64,000 nt of DNA from JBCCQH01 sp039024435 (GTDB taxonomy: Bacteria; Bacteroidota; Bacteroidia; J057; JADKCL01), in the NCBI GenBank assembly GCA_039024435.1, contig JBCCQH010000004.1:71682-135681 (forward strand), written 5' to 3'. The position numbers and the translations under genes were made by a program. Below, one piece after another: positions 34,362 through 43,701 of the stretch (the first letter of the stretch is position 1; the number at the start of each line of letters is the position of its first letter). The notes below the pieces were generated by a model. That model ran no database searches. It was not told the DNA's origin and saw only the letters and a program-made list of their open reading frames with translations.

Positions 34362-36440
34362 ATGATATTCACCAATCCTATATTTCTCTGGGCAAGTCTG
34401 GCCATCGCCATCCCGATCATCGTCCACCTGTTCAATTTTCGCCGTCCGAAACGCATTGAGTTTTCGGACATTTCTTTGGTCCAAGAGGTAAAAAAGTCAG
34501 TGGTGAAGCGGATGCGGTTGCGCCAATGGTTGCTCCTCGCCGCTCGTTGTCTTGCCTTGCTGGCCTTGGTCGCAGTGTTTGCCAATCCAGTGATCCGCAG
34601 GGATGACGGCCCGGTCAAGACGGGAAATACTTCAGTGGCCATCGTCCTCGACAATTCCTACAGCATGGAGGGCACCAACGACAAGGGGGCCTACTGGCAG
34701 CAAGCCCAGCAACTGGCGCGGGAAGTCGTAGAAGCCTACGGGCGCGCGGACGAGTTTTTGGTGATGACCAATGATGAACCGCGCATCAATTACAACTTTG
34801 GAGAGCAGCAGGCTTCAGTAAAGGAGTTGCGCAACCTTAGCGTCCGGCAAAACACCAATTCCCTGGCCGACCTCTTGGCGGTGTCGGAAGACATATTTGC
34901 CAATGCTTCCAACGCCAACCGGGTGCTGTACTTCATCAGTGATTTCCAAAAGTCCACCATTCTGCCGGACAGCCTCCTGAGCTTCAAGCGCGGGGAAGGC
35001 ATCGACATCAATCTGGTGCCACTCACCACCCGCAAATTGCGCAATGCCTACATCGCCGATCACCGCATCGAAACCCAGATTGTCGAAAAAGACAAACCCG
35101 TGGAGTTGCAACTGACCCTGGTAAACGACGCCCCCGAGCCCGTGAACAAGATCAACCTGCGGGTGGTCGTCGGCAACGACAATCGGCCGGTCGCCACCGA
35201 AAACCTCGACGCGAATCAGGAATCCGAACTCAAGGTCAACCTGATCCCGAAGTCTTCGGGTTGGCAGTCCGGTTACATCGAAATCGACGACTATCCCATC
35301 GAATACGACAATCGCCGCTATTTCTCTTATTACGTACCGTTTCGGGAGAAAATGCTGGTGGTCGAAGAATCCCCGGCCCCCAATTTGCGCCTCATGTTCG
35401 GGGGTGAAGTCCTGGACCAGTTCGACGTCAAGTTCATTTCCTTCCGGGATCTGGCGGCAGAAAATCTGGACGAATACAAATCTATTTTGCTGTTCGGCTT
35501 GACCGACATTTCTACCGGGCTGCAAGAAAAGCTGCGCGCCCACCTTGGGGAGGGCAATAGCATTCTCTATTTTCCCGGTGCCAACCTGAAATCAAGCGGC
35601 ATCAACGGCTTTTTCAGCAGCTTGGGCATTGGAACCTTTGGGGATTACATCGAAAAAGAAACCGGTGACTTCGCCTCGGGCGCGGACCTTGACCACCCGG
35701 TGTTTGAAGGGGTATTTGCCTCGGACACGCGTTCGCGGAAGTTTGATTCGCCGACGGTTTACAAATACTACCGCTTCCGCCCTTCGAATGCGGTGATCCA
35801 GAACGTGATCCTCCGCATGGGCAACCAGGATCCGATCTTGCTGGAATCGCGGCCCGAGGGTGGGGGACTGGTCTACACCTTTACCACCTTTCCGGGAGAA
35901 AGCTGGACCGACCTGACGCTGAAGAGCAGCGGCCTGGCCATCATGGTGCAGCTTGCGCGGATCATGAACCAGACCCAGCAAGTCCAGCAGAATGAAGATC
36001 TGGGTGGTGCGGGGTACAAGCGCGTCAAAACCCGCGAACAGGATGTCGTACGGATGCTGGACAGCGAAGGAACCGAAATCATTCCTGAGCAGTTTGTACA
36101 GAGCGGTTACATCGTATTGAAATTTGACCAGCAAAAACTCAAAGAGGGCAATTACGCCCTTGTCCAGCAGGAACGCCAGCTTGAAGAAATCTCCTTCAAT
36201 GTCCCGGACGCCGAGTCGCAACTGGCCGCGCGCAGCGAGCAGGAATTGCGCGACTTCCTCAATGAGCAAGGGATCGAAGGTTTGCAGGTAACCCCGGCAG
36301 TACGGGGCGGTTTTGCCCAGGAAATCCGCATCGCCAGCGAAGGCGTTCCGCTGTGGAAGTATTTTTTGGCCCTGGCGGCCCTTTTCCTCTTTGCTGAGTT
36401 CCTGATCCTGCGGCTCGGCACCAAACCCGCTACTGCATAA
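34362..36440 (+). CDS. BatA-domain membrane protein with a VWA-like domain
   Basis: The 692-residue protein begins with the aerotolerance BatA N-terminal domain: a first helix (about 5-24), FNFRRPKRIEFSDISLVQEV and a second helix (about 55-75). A VWA-like domain follows with the MIDAS-type DNSYSM near residue 98. The large C-terminal part is beta-rich and ends in a transmembrane helix (about 665-685). Related Bacteroidota proteins are anchored in the inner membrane with the VWA domain in the periplasm. The precise function is not known. The dihydroorotase-like gene follows at 5 bp. Confidence 0.87.
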   Translation: MIFTNPIFLWASLAIAIPIIVHLFNFRRPKRIEFSDISLVQEVKKSVVKRMRLRQWLLLAARCLALLALVAVFANPVIRRDDGPVKTGNTSVAIVLDNSYSMEGTNDKGAYWQQAQQLAREVVEAYGRADEFLVMTNDEPRINYNFGEQQASVKELRNLSVRQNTNSLADLLAVSEDIFANASNANRVLYFISDFQKSTILPDSLLSFKRGEGIDINLVPLTTRKLRNAYIADHRIETQIVEKDKPVELQLTLVNDAPEPVNKINLRVVVGNDNRPVATENLDANQESELKVNLIPKSSGWQSGYIEIDDYPIEYDNRRYFSYYVPFREKMLVVEESPAPNLRLMFGGEVLDQFDVKFISFRDLAAENLDEYKSILLFGLTDISTGLQEKLRAHLGEGNSILYFPGANLKSSGINGFFSSLGIGTFGDYIEKETGDFASGADLDHPVFEGVFASDTRSRKFDSPTVYKYYRFRPSNAVIQNVILRMGNQDPILLESRPEGGGLVYTFTTFPGESWTDLTLKSSGLAIMVQLARIMNQTQQVQQNEDLGGAGYKRVKTREQDVVRMLDSEGTEIIPEQFVQSGYIVLKFDQQKLKEGNYALVQQERQLEEISFNVPDAESQLAARSEQELRDFLNEQGIEGLQVTPAVRGGFAQEIRIASEGVPLWKYFLALAALFLFAEFLILRLGTKPATA

Positions 36441-36445
36441 CCCAA

Positions 36446-37720
36446 ATGGATACCGTCATCTTTCGGAACGTCACGATTCAGGACCCGAAAGGGCCCCATC
36501 ATCAGCACCAGGCCGATGTTGTCGTCCTGAATGGTACGATTGCCTCGGTGGACGGGCCGGAACAAGCTCAGGCGGAAGGGGCAGTGGTGATTGAAGGGGG
36601 ACACCTGTCGCCCGGCTGGCTCGACCTGCGGGTCCACCTTACCGACCCGGGATGTGAGTGGAAAGAAGATTTAGATAGCCTGAGCCAGGCCGCGATTGCC
36701 GGTGGTTTTACCCGTGTGGTAACCTTGCCCAACACCGACCCGGTCATTGACAACCGCGGATTGATCAAATCGTTGATTTTTCGGGCCGAACACCTGCCGA
36801 TTGATGTGCTTCCTTGTGGAGCACTGAGTACGGGAGCGGCCGGAAGTGAGCTGGCCGAACTGTACGACATGGCCCAGGCGGGAGCGGTGGCCTTCACCGA
36901 TGGATTGCGCTCCGTGAATTCGCCCGGGCTTCTATTGCGGGCATTGCAGTACTTGAAGCCCTTTGACGGGGTGCTGTTTAATACACCGCTGGAAAGCAGC
37001 CTCGCGCCCCACGCGGAGATTGGCGAAAGCCCCACCTCGATGCGCATGGGTCTGAAGGGGATCCCGGCGATTGCCGAAGAAATGATGCTGGAGCGGGATC
37101 TGAAGTTGCTCCATTATTTCCCCCATCGCCTGCACGTGGGACCGATTACCACTGCCGGGGGCATCGAAATTTTGCGTCGGACCAAGGCCGACCATCCTCA
37201 ATTGACGATTGAGACTTCGGCGCTGTACTTGCTGCTTGACGACCGCGAAAACACCGCCTTTCATTCGTATACCAAAGTCTATCCCCCGCTGCGGGAGAAG
37301 GCGGCAGTGAACGCGTTGCGGGCGGCCGTTGCCGATGGCCTGATCGACGCGATTTCTTCTTCGCACCATCCCCAAAGCATTGAGGAAAAAAAGCACGACT
37401 TCCCGACAGCAGAGTTTGGGGCGGAAACCCTGGAAGTGGCGTTTGCGGCGGCGTGGACGGGGTTGCGGCAAGCGGCGGTCCCCCTGGAACGTTTGATCGC
37501 CGCTTTGACTTCGGGGCCACGCAAGGTGCTGAAGTTACCGGTCCAGTCGATTGTCCCGGGCGCTCCTGCAGATCTGACCCATTTTGATCCGGAAGCCGAG
37601 TGGGCCGTCGCAAAATCTGATTTGCGCTCAAAATCGCGCAACAATCCGCTGATTGGCCGGACGCTGACGGGACGCCCGCAGCACGTCGTGGCCAAAGGTC
37701 GCTTGCACGTCTGCCATTGA
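36446..37720 (+). CDS. Dihydroorotase-like protein without metal ligands (PyrX type)
   Basis: The 424-residue protein has the amidohydrolase fold of type I dihydroorotase (LSPGWLDLRVHLTDPG, LPNTDPVIDNRGL, YPPLREKAAVNALRAAV). The metal ligands are gone: the HxH pair reads R62-V-H64, the HxE-D region reads NTPLESSL, the histidine in the LHI-H-ST region is replaced (LHVGPITTAGG), and the DHAP motif reads SSHHP. This pattern matches the divergent, presumably non-catalytic dihydroorotase that many Bacteroidota carry besides an active PyrC. In other bacteria such proteins support aspartate transcarbamoylase assembly. I therefore do not assign the symbol pyrC. It is cotranscribed with the BatA-like gene. 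Confidence 0.87.
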   Translation: MDTVIFRNVTIQDPKGPHHQHQADVVVLNGTIASVDGPEQAQAEGAVVIEGGHLSPGWLDLRVHLTDPGCEWKEDLDSLSQAAIAGGFTRVVTLPNTDPVIDNRGLIKSLIFRAEHLPIDVLPCGALSTGAAGSELAELYDMAQAGAVAFTDGLRSVNSPGLLLRALQYLKPFDGVLFNTPLESSLAPHAEIGESPTSMRMGLKGIPAIAEEMMLERDLKLLHYFPHRLHVGPITTAGGIEILRRTKADHPQLTIETSALYLLLDDRENTAFHSYTKVYPPLREKAAVNALRAAVADGLIDAISSSHHPQSIEEKKHDFPTAEFGAETLEVAFAAAWTGLRQAAVPLERLIAALTSGPRKVLKLPVQSIVPGAPADLTHFDPEAEWAVAKSDLRSKSRNNPLIGRTLTGRPQHVVAKGRLHVCH

Positions 37721-37906
37721 TCACTGATGGATTTGCCGGAGAATGTCCTTTTTTCTTGCATTCTGCAACAAAACGGACTCCCAAACAGTCTGAATTATTA
37801 GAGACAGTCGGATGCACCCAAGCAAAATTGAAAGATAGAGAAGGCCCATTCTTGCGATTTTGGGCCGTTTTTGCGAGATTTAGATGAAACCACAAAGAAG
37901 TTGAAT

Positions 37907-39181
37907 ATGATCAATACCGTCACCGGAGTCAGCACCCAAGTAGCCATCGCCCTCGAACACAAGTACGGCGCCCACAACTACCACCCTTTGCCAGTCGTAC
38001 TCAGTCGGGGAGAACGCGTCTATTTGTGGGATCCGGAGGGCAATCGCTATTTCGACTTTCTGTCCGCTTATTCGGCGGTGAATCAGGGACATTGCCACCC
38101 CCGGATTGTCGGGGCCATGATTGAGCAGGCCCAAAGGTTGACCCTGACTTCGCGGGCCTTTCACAGCGATAAATTGGGACTGGCGGAAAAGTTCATGGCC
38201 GAATTTTTTGGGTTTGATAAGGTCTTGATGATGAATTCGGGCGCGGAAGCCGTAGAGACTGCACTCAAGATCGCTCGGAAGTGGGGCTACGAAAAGAAAG
38301 GGATCGCGCCCAATCAAGCAAAAGTCATCGTCGCCCACGAAAACTTCCACGGCCGCACGATCGGGGTGATTTCGTTTTCTACTGATCCGGTGACCCGGAA
38401 GAATTTTGGACCTTTCCTGCCCGGCTTCGAGGTGATTCCCTACGATGACCTGGAAGCCCTGGGAAGCGCGCTGGCCGATCCGAATGTGGTAGGCTACCTA
38501 GTAGAACCAATTCAGGGCGAAGCGGGCATCAATGTCCCCAGCAAAGGCTACTTGCGCAGTGCCCGGGAACTTTGTCACCAACACAACGCCCTTTTCATCG
38601 CTGACGAAATTCAAACCGGAATTGCACGGACCGGGCAATTGCTGGCCGTTTGCGAGGGTTGCGACTGTGATTCCCCCAATAATTGCAGCACCCAAACGTA
38701 CGCCCGCCCGGACATCCTCATCCTCGGGAAAGCGCTTTCGGGCGGCACGATGCCCGTCTCCGCCGTCCTCGCCGACGACGAGATCATGGACGTTATCCGT
38801 CCGGGAGAGCACGGCTCGACCTACGGGGGCAATCCGCTGGCCTGCGCGGTAGCGATGGAAGCCCTCAAAGTGATCCGGGACGAAAACTTGATCGAAAACT
38901 CCCGGGAAATGGGAAAAATCTTCCGGGCGCGAATGCGGGCCATCGATCACCCCATGGTTGAATTTGTGCGCGGTCGCGGCCTGCTGAACGCCGTGGGCAT
39001 CAAGCCGATGAATGGCTTCAAGGCCTGGGATGTCTGTCTCAAGATGAAGGACAATGGTCTGCTCGCAAAGCCGACCCACGAGCACATCATCCGCTTCGCC
39101 CCGCCCCTGGTCATCACCGAGGAGGAGATCCAGGAATGCTGCGATATCATCGAAGCCAGCATTCGCTCATTTCCCGCCTAA
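37907..39181 (+). CDS. rocD: Ornithine--oxo-acid transaminase
   Basis: The 424-residue protein is a class III PLP aminotransferase of the ornithine type. It has HKYGAHNYHPLPVVLSRGE near the N-terminus, NSGAEAVETALKIARKWGY (110-128), EPIQGEAGI, DEIQTGIARTG (233-243) and the PLP lysine K275 in LGKALSGG. It converts ornithine and 2-oxoglutarate to glutamate semialdehyde and glutamate. Just before the PLP lysine there is an insertion with four cysteines (249, 252, 254, 260) that the mammalian enzyme lacks. I recall similar inserts in Bacteroidota enzymes, so it may be lineage-typical. The ATG at 37907 is preferred over a TTG twelve codons upstream. Confidence 0.93.
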   Translation: MINTVTGVSTQVAIALEHKYGAHNYHPLPVVLSRGERVYLWDPEGNRYFDFLSAYSAVNQGHCHPRIVGAMIEQAQRLTLTSRAFHSDKLGLAEKFMAEFFGFDKVLMMNSGAEAVETALKIARKWGYEKKGIAPNQAKVIVAHENFHGRTIGVISFSTDPVTRKNFGPFLPGFEVIPYDDLEALGSALADPNVVGYLVEPIQGEAGINVPSKGYLRSARELCHQHNALFIADEIQTGIARTGQLLAVCEGCDCDSPNNCSTQTYARPDILILGKALSGGTMPVSAVLADDEIMDVIRPGEHGSTYGGNPLACAVAMEALKVIRDENLIENSREMGKIFRARMRAIDHPMVEFVRGRGLLNAVGIKPMNGFKAWDVCLKMKDNGLLAKPTHEHIIRFAPPLVITEEEIQECCDIIEASIRSFPA

Positions 39182-39592
39182 ATCGGGCCTGACGCGCTCC
39201 ATTAGAATGAAATTTTCCTAGTCGGGAACCAAGTTGTTTCGAAATCCGGAATTTACCCAATTGGGGATAACTTCACGGCTTGTTCTCTTGCTTCTTGGAC
39301 CCCTTTTCCTTAATTTCAATGATGAATTGAAGGTAGAGCTATCGTGAATTCCCAAAACAAAAATATTCGGTAAATGATTTTCTGCCGGCACCTACATAAC
39401 CATGTTGGGATCGGCGCTCGCCGAATTATAAAGTATGTTTTGTCTCGCCTGGGAATCGCCGCATTTCAATTCAAGCAGTACAATTTTAGTCTTAGACGTA
39501 CCGAACCCGTACCGGTTGCCAGTGGGGCAACGGGTCAATCCCTATTTGGGACCAATAAAACTTAGATCGTTAATCATTAAAGTACAAGGAAT
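39182..39592. other. Intergenic region of 411 bases
   Basis: The AT-rich stretch between rocD and the small coiled-coil gene contains short overlapping open frames without features. It must hold the promoter of the next gene, but no consensus -7 box is clear. I see no RNA gene. Confidence 0.5.
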
Positions 39593-39913
39593 ATGGATAC
39601 CATCACCTCCAAATTGGAAGACGCACACCGCAACTGGCTGGACCAGATTCGTGCTTGGGAGCGCGAGCTTACTGAGATGGAAGAGGTCAACGGCCACATC
39701 GTAGAAAAAACGGATTCCAAGGACGCCCACAAGAAAGTAGAACACTTTCAGAACCAGATCCTTATTCAAAAACAACGCCTTGATCAGATGAAGCACAACA
39801 TCAAGGTTTTTGGTGGAAACGTTGAAAAAGGCCAGCAGGAGTTGGACGATTACCGTACCTTTTATGAAGGTTTCCGGGACGATTTCAGCGGATTCTCAAA
39901 TCAGTACAACTGA
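39593..39913 (+). CDS. Small coiled-coil protein of unknown function
   Basis: The 106-residue protein is highly charged and almost wholly helical. Heptad-like spacing runs from about residue 3 to 85 (for example VEHFQNQILIQKQRLDQMKH). It has no signal peptide, membrane segment or known motif. A strong terminator follows 26 bases after the stop, so the gene looks monocistronic and well defined. Role unknown; small coiled-coil proteins of this kind can be structural or regulatory. Confidence 0.75.
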   Translation: MDTITSKLEDAHRNWLDQIRAWERELTEMEEVNGHIVEKTDSKDAHKKVEHFQNQILIQKQRLDQMKHNIKVFGGNVEKGQQELDDYRTFYEGFRDDFSGFSNQYN

Positions 39914-39938
39914 GAAGAGCCACCCCGAAACAATACTG

Positions 39939-39963
39939 CCCCGCTCCACGCGGGGTTTTTTTT
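39939..39963 (+). terminator. Intrinsic terminator
   Basis: Stem CCCCGC/GCGGGG with loop TCCAC is followed by eight T residues. It ends the coiled-coil gene and touches the stop codon (39962-39964) of the convergent DUF1835 gene. Confidence 0.9.
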
Positions 39964-40732
39964 ATGCCCGGCAAGTAACCGCCAAGTACCGTTCAACTTG
40001 AAGGCCACCAACGCCATACTTCCGATGTTCCAAGAGAATTCTGCGAAACAGCTTGCGGAAGGGAAGAGATTGCACGGTCAGTTCCCGGAGTAGGGTCCGT
40101 TCGACCGTATTTAACCCATCCGCGGGAGCCGGAAAGCGGTACAAGTGAGCCATTACCGCGGCGGGAAGGTGGCGCAAATGGTTGGGTACTCTTTTGGGCA
40201 AAGGCCAGGAGGGCTTCCGGGTCCGCCTGGGCATAGGCGGTCCAAACCGCCCGGCCCTCGGCGATCACTTCGGGCGTAATCGGCACGCGTTCGGCAAAGA
40301 AACCCATGAGTTGATGCGGGGAAAGCTGGCCCATTCCGTAGAAGGGTTCGATTCCCGCTCCCGAGCCAGGGGAGACCAGGGACAGGCGCACCTGGGGCGG
40401 TGCGGCAGCAAGCTTGTGGAGCAGGAACCACAAATTGGTTTGGCAGAACTGGTCAAATTCAAACCACAACACGACCTCGTCGTATTCCGCGAGGGTGGCC
40501 ACTTTTGGTATTCGAGCAGGAAGGTGGTGCGGTAATGTGCCGGGCTTTCCCCAAAGGCTTCGGCGATGTAATGCGCACGTTGGGACCAGAATTGGGATGC
40601 GTCGGGCCGGAGGGAGGCGGCTACGGGGCCCTCGATCAGGATCTCGTTCCACACCAGGTGGTCGCCGGCAACTGCGCTGGCCTTGAGTACGGCGGCGGTG
40701 CCTTGGCCATTGAGCAGGTGGAGCAACTTCAT
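39962..40732 (-). pseudogene. DUF1835 protein gene with two compensating frameshifts
   Basis: From the ATG at 40732 the frame begins MKLLHLLNGQGTAAVLKASA, typical of the DUF1835 N-terminus, and stays good to FLLEYQK. At the A-run (complement of 40503-40506) the sensible protein jumps by one base into a second frame: ATLAEYDEVVLWFEFDQFC through AVWTAYAQADPEALLAFAQ. At a second A-run (complement of 40192-40195) it returns to the first frame: RVPNHLRHLPAAVMAHLYRF to the stop at 39962. A lost A in the first run and a gained A in the second would explain it exactly. It is either a pseudogene, a sequencing error at homopolymers, or recoding. The start overlaps the stop of the upstream gene by four bases. 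Confidence 0.75.
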
Positions 40733-41217
40733 TCCATTTTGCCCGCATTGAGGTTCATTTTCCGGCGCATGAGGTCGGATCGCAGGGCTTTTTCCAGGGA
40801 TTGTTGAAGCTGCGTACCCTGGTCGGCGGACAATTGTTGCCGAGAATTGTGGCGGGTACGGTTTACCGATTCAGCCATGAGCGCAAGGTTGCGCAGCAAT
40901 TCAGCATCATAAGAGACCGGCACGCGGGTAGACGAAGAACTGTTGATGCCGGAAATCAGCGATTCGAGATCGGGTTCTAGGAGGCGCATGGCCTCGTTGA
41001 GCACCGATTCGACGTAGATGTCGGGATCATTGGACGCCAGCAGCTCCAGGCTGATTTTGTTGCGTACGAAATCCAGGTAGCGATCTTCCATGCGTTGCAG
41101 GACCTTGACCAGGCGTTTTCCCATCCGCCGGCTGTCCCAACTCGCAAAGGCGATCACCGCCAGTGATACCACTCCTGCGCCCGCGAGTCCGTACAAAAGC
41201 AACCGAATCAGGTTCAT
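40729..41217 (-). CDS. Membrane-anchored helical protein of unknown function
   Basis: The 162-residue protein starts at the ATG at 41217 with a single transmembrane helix (about residues 5-24). A longer frame upstream adds 32 residues without sense. The rest is helical and charged, with a possible coiled coil. No catalytic motif is seen. Its stop overlaps the DUF1835 start by four bases (ATGA), so the two form an operon. I do not recognise a family. Confidence 0.7.
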   Translation of the reverse strand: MNLIRLLLYGLAGAGVVSLAVIAFASWDSRRMGKRLVKVLQRMEDRYLDFVRNKISLELLASNDPDIYVESVLNEAMRLLEPDLESLISGINSSSSTRVPVSYDAELLRNLALMAESVNRTRHNSRQQLSADQGTQLQQSLEKALRSDLMRRKMNLNAGKME

Positions 41218-41578
41218 GGTGTGTGATTTTTCCGCATCTCGCCGCAATTTACGGAAACGGATATTGTAATGAGAAGTGGTTGGGTGTCCGTTTTTTGCCG
41301 GATCCCAATTCATTTTGTGTACTTATCTGGGAAAAGCGCGCAGCTTTGGGCAAGTATCTTACGCCGGACTTATCCACATCCCATCCACAAATCGCCGCTG
41401 TCCCCATCAGGGACCGGTGCGTTTGACATTTCCCGAAAAACCTTGCATTGGAATTCACAAATCGTTAGCAAACAGCGCATAGTGTGAGAGTGTACTTATA
41501 ATTACCTTGTTTTTCCTTCGATCAATCACGTATTTGGATGGGTAAATAAGAAACACTCAAACATCACGCTTGAATCCA
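41218..41578. other. Divergent intergenic region of 361 bases
   Basis: It separates the leftward helical-protein gene from the rightward YqaE-domain gene and should hold both promoters. Short overlapping frames have no features. No RNA motif was recognised. Confidence 0.5.
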
Positions 41579-42217
41579 ATGAAAACTATCCGCGATATCA
41601 TCTTGTCTACGTGCTTCTTGCTGGTCCTTTCCGGTGGATTTACTTGGGCAGTGAATCCCGGTAGTGGAGCGGGCGGTGATACCCGGGACACACGTGACCG
41701 TCAGGCCGCCGAACGCGCCCAAGCTGCCCCGGCGGACCTCTCCGTTCAAGAGGCTCTCGCTGGCGAAGAAGCGGCGCTGGCCGCTCCGACAAAGACCATC
41801 GCCCCGGCGAAAAAGAACCGCGCGATGAAGATGCATCCACGCACGTCCAAACGGAAGTCAATGCTGGATCCGCAAGAGGCAGAAGGTGCGGCTAAAAACA
41901 AGATTGATTTGCAGGAGGAGTTGATGCGGGAGGCGAAATCGGCCAGGCTCTCCCTGACCGATGTCCAACGCGCCGCCGATCAGATCCTGCTGCGGCTGAC
42001 CACCGTGGACCGCACCGAAATGCCGGTCTCCGATACGGCAGTGGCAATATTCCTATTGCTCTTATTTGTGGTGCCCCCCACCGCCGTTTTTGCCTCGACC
42101 CGAGAGTTCAAAACTGAGTTTTGGTTCAATGTGGTGCTCACTTGCCTCTTCTGGCTACCTGGTATGATCCACGCCGGACTGATGATCGAGCGGAAAAGCG
42201 GTCCCGAGCAAGATTGA
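41579..42217 (+). CDS. Membrane protein with C-terminal YqaE/Pmp3 domain
   Basis: The 212-residue protein has an N-terminal signal or anchor helix (about 8-24), a charged Ala/Lys/Glu-rich middle (about 30-145) and a C-terminal two-helix domain: LLLLFVVPPTAVFAS and WFNVVLTCLFWLPGMIHAG. The last part fits the YqaE/Pmp3 family, whose members are normally only 50-60 residues and linked to membrane potential or stress. The long N-terminal extension is unusual compared with the family. A strong hairpin ends the gene. Function beyond membrane location is unknown. Confidence 0.78.
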   Translation: MKTIRDIILSTCFLLVLSGGFTWAVNPGSGAGGDTRDTRDRQAAERAQAAPADLSVQEALAGEEAALAAPTKTIAPAKKNRAMKMHPRTSKRKSMLDPQEAEGAAKNKIDLQEELMREAKSARLSLTDVQRAADQILLRLTTVDRTEMPVSDTAVAIFLLLLFVVPPTAVFASTREFKTEFWFNVVLTCLFWLPGMIHAGLMIERKSGPEQD

Positions 42218-42300
42218 GTACCAATCCTTCTGCTTCCCCAATCCTTTACGACTTACATATCGGTTCTTTCGAGGACCGCTCCTGGTAACCAATCACAATG

Positions 42301-42345
42301 AACTCGAATGGTGGACGTCCTTTGTGGCGTCCATTCGAGTTTTGT
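42301..42345. terminator. Bidirectional terminator hairpin
   Basis: AACTCGAAT pairs with ATTCGAGTT and GGACG with CGTCC, with a 3-base bulge and a 10-base loop, followed by TTTTG. It lies between the convergent YqaE-domain and SGNH-hydrolase genes. Confidence 0.75.
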
Positions 42346-42363
42346 AGGGCTTAGGTGGTGCCT

Positions 42364-43686
42364 TCAATCCGGCTCGTTGCGGAAACCGCGCAGTTTTTCA
42401 TTTGCAAGGTATGCCGCATCCTGTTCAATTTGCTCTTCCAGGGTTTGCCCATTGCCGGCCGCTTTTTCCTGCAGCGATTCTTGCCAGGTGGTATTGTTGC
42501 GGATGGTGTTGCGAAATGCCGTGATTTGGCTTTCAAAATACCGAGGGTTCAGGCTGTCCCGCTGGTAGCCGGTGGGCCAGGGGCGCCGTGCGGCCGTCCG
42601 GGCGATCTCGGCGGAAATCAGCGTGTTGTACAGCGTCGTCGGGTGGCCATTGCCCGGAATAATGTAGGCATCGTGGGAGTTTTCCGGATGCGCCTGGCGG
42701 TGTTTCCGTATGATCCCCTTTGTCCAGATGTAGGGAATATCATTTTCCGCCAGTACCCGTTTGAAGAATTGGTCCCGCCAATTGTCTTCGCTATTTGGGG
42801 ACATCATATCGTCCTCAAAATGGAACACCATGAACACAAAATCGATTTCCGCGGCCCGGAGATCTTCTGCGACCCGCTTGATCAAGGCTTCATTGACGGC
42901 TTGTTTTTTCTCGATCCAGTAGTCCTTACCGGTCATGCGCTTGCGGATCCGGTAGGGCAGCACGTTCAGGTCGGAATAGACAAAGCGCCGGTACAAATAG
43001 GAAGTGATTTCCGGCGGATGCTCGGCAAAATACTGTTCAGCATCTTCATAAATCGGGTAGCCCCGCAGCTTGAGCGTATCCGCTTCCAGCGCGAAGTAGG
43101 GCTTTTGCCCGGTGCGTACCGAGAGAATCGTCCGGTCAATGTCCGTAGTCAGCATACTGAATACCACCAATGGCCGGTCGTAGCGAGGCGCAGTGGCGGC
43201 ACACAACAGCGCCGCTTGCCCCACGCCGTAACCGCCCACGCCATAGTTCAAAAGGTAATTTGCCCGGGTAAAAGCCGTGTCCTGATTCAAGATGTCCTCA
43301 AAACAGTCAACTTCGTTCACGCACATCGCAAAGGAATCGCCGTAGAGCAGCACGGGGCGCCGCTTGCCCAGGTGCTTGGCGTCCCGGTGCAGATAGGTCT
43401 CCGGATCAAAGTAGCCAACCCATCCCAGCAGGGGATGGGGATCTTCGGGGGGCTTAAACGCTCCGCCAAACTCGTGGTAGAGCTTCCAGTAGGCATCTTC
43501 GGAGACATTGGTGTAGGCTTCCGGGCGGCGAAGGCCCGCCAATCCTTCACTGCCGCTGAAAATCAGCGCCCGCAGGATGAATTCGCCGACAATCAAAGCA
43601 ATCGACCCAGAGATCAGGGTCAGCAACAGGTTTTGTCGCCGTTTTTTGCGGCGTTGAGCTTTGGTGAGCTTTGTTTTGGCTGCCAT
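42364..43686 (-). CDS. Membrane-anchored SGNH/GDSL-type hydrolase
   Basis: The 440-residue protein has a basic N-terminus and one transmembrane helix (about 20-40), then an extracytoplasmic domain. SGNH blocks are visible: LLYGDSFAMCVNE (block I with the nucleophile Ser), NYGVGGYGVGQ (block II/III region) and DAYIIPGNGHPTTL (block V Asp and His). Related Bacteroidota proteins deacetylate or esterify surface glycans, but the substrate here is unknown. The ATG at 43686 is chosen because the longer frame would run into the terminator of the upstream gene. Confidence 0.82.
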   Translation of the reverse strand: MAAKTKLTKAQRRKKRRQNLLLTLISGSIALIVGEFILRALIFSGSEGLAGLRRPEAYTNVSEDAYWKLYHEFGGAFKPPEDPHPLLGWVGYFDPETYLHRDAKHLGKRRPVLLYGDSFAMCVNEVDCFEDILNQDTAFTRANYLLNYGVGGYGVGQAALLCAATAPRYDRPLVVFSMLTTDIDRTILSVRTGQKPYFALEADTLKLRGYPIYEDAEQYFAEHPPEITSYLYRRFVYSDLNVLPYRIRKRMTGKDYWIEKKQAVNEALIKRVAEDLRAAEIDFVFMVFHFEDDMMSPNSEDNWRDQFFKRVLAENDIPYIWTKGIIRKHRQAHPENSHDAYIIPGNGHPTTLYNTLISAEIARTAARRPWPTGYQRDSLNPRYFESQITAFRNTIRNNTTWQESLQEKAAGNGQTLEEQIEQDAAYLANEKLRGFRNEPD

Positions 43687-43701
43687 GCGCGAATAGACCC
43701 A

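Noticed and set aside
39945..40234. 90-codon frame as an independent gene
   Set aside because: It is the C-terminal part of the frameshifted DUF1835 gene, not a separate gene.
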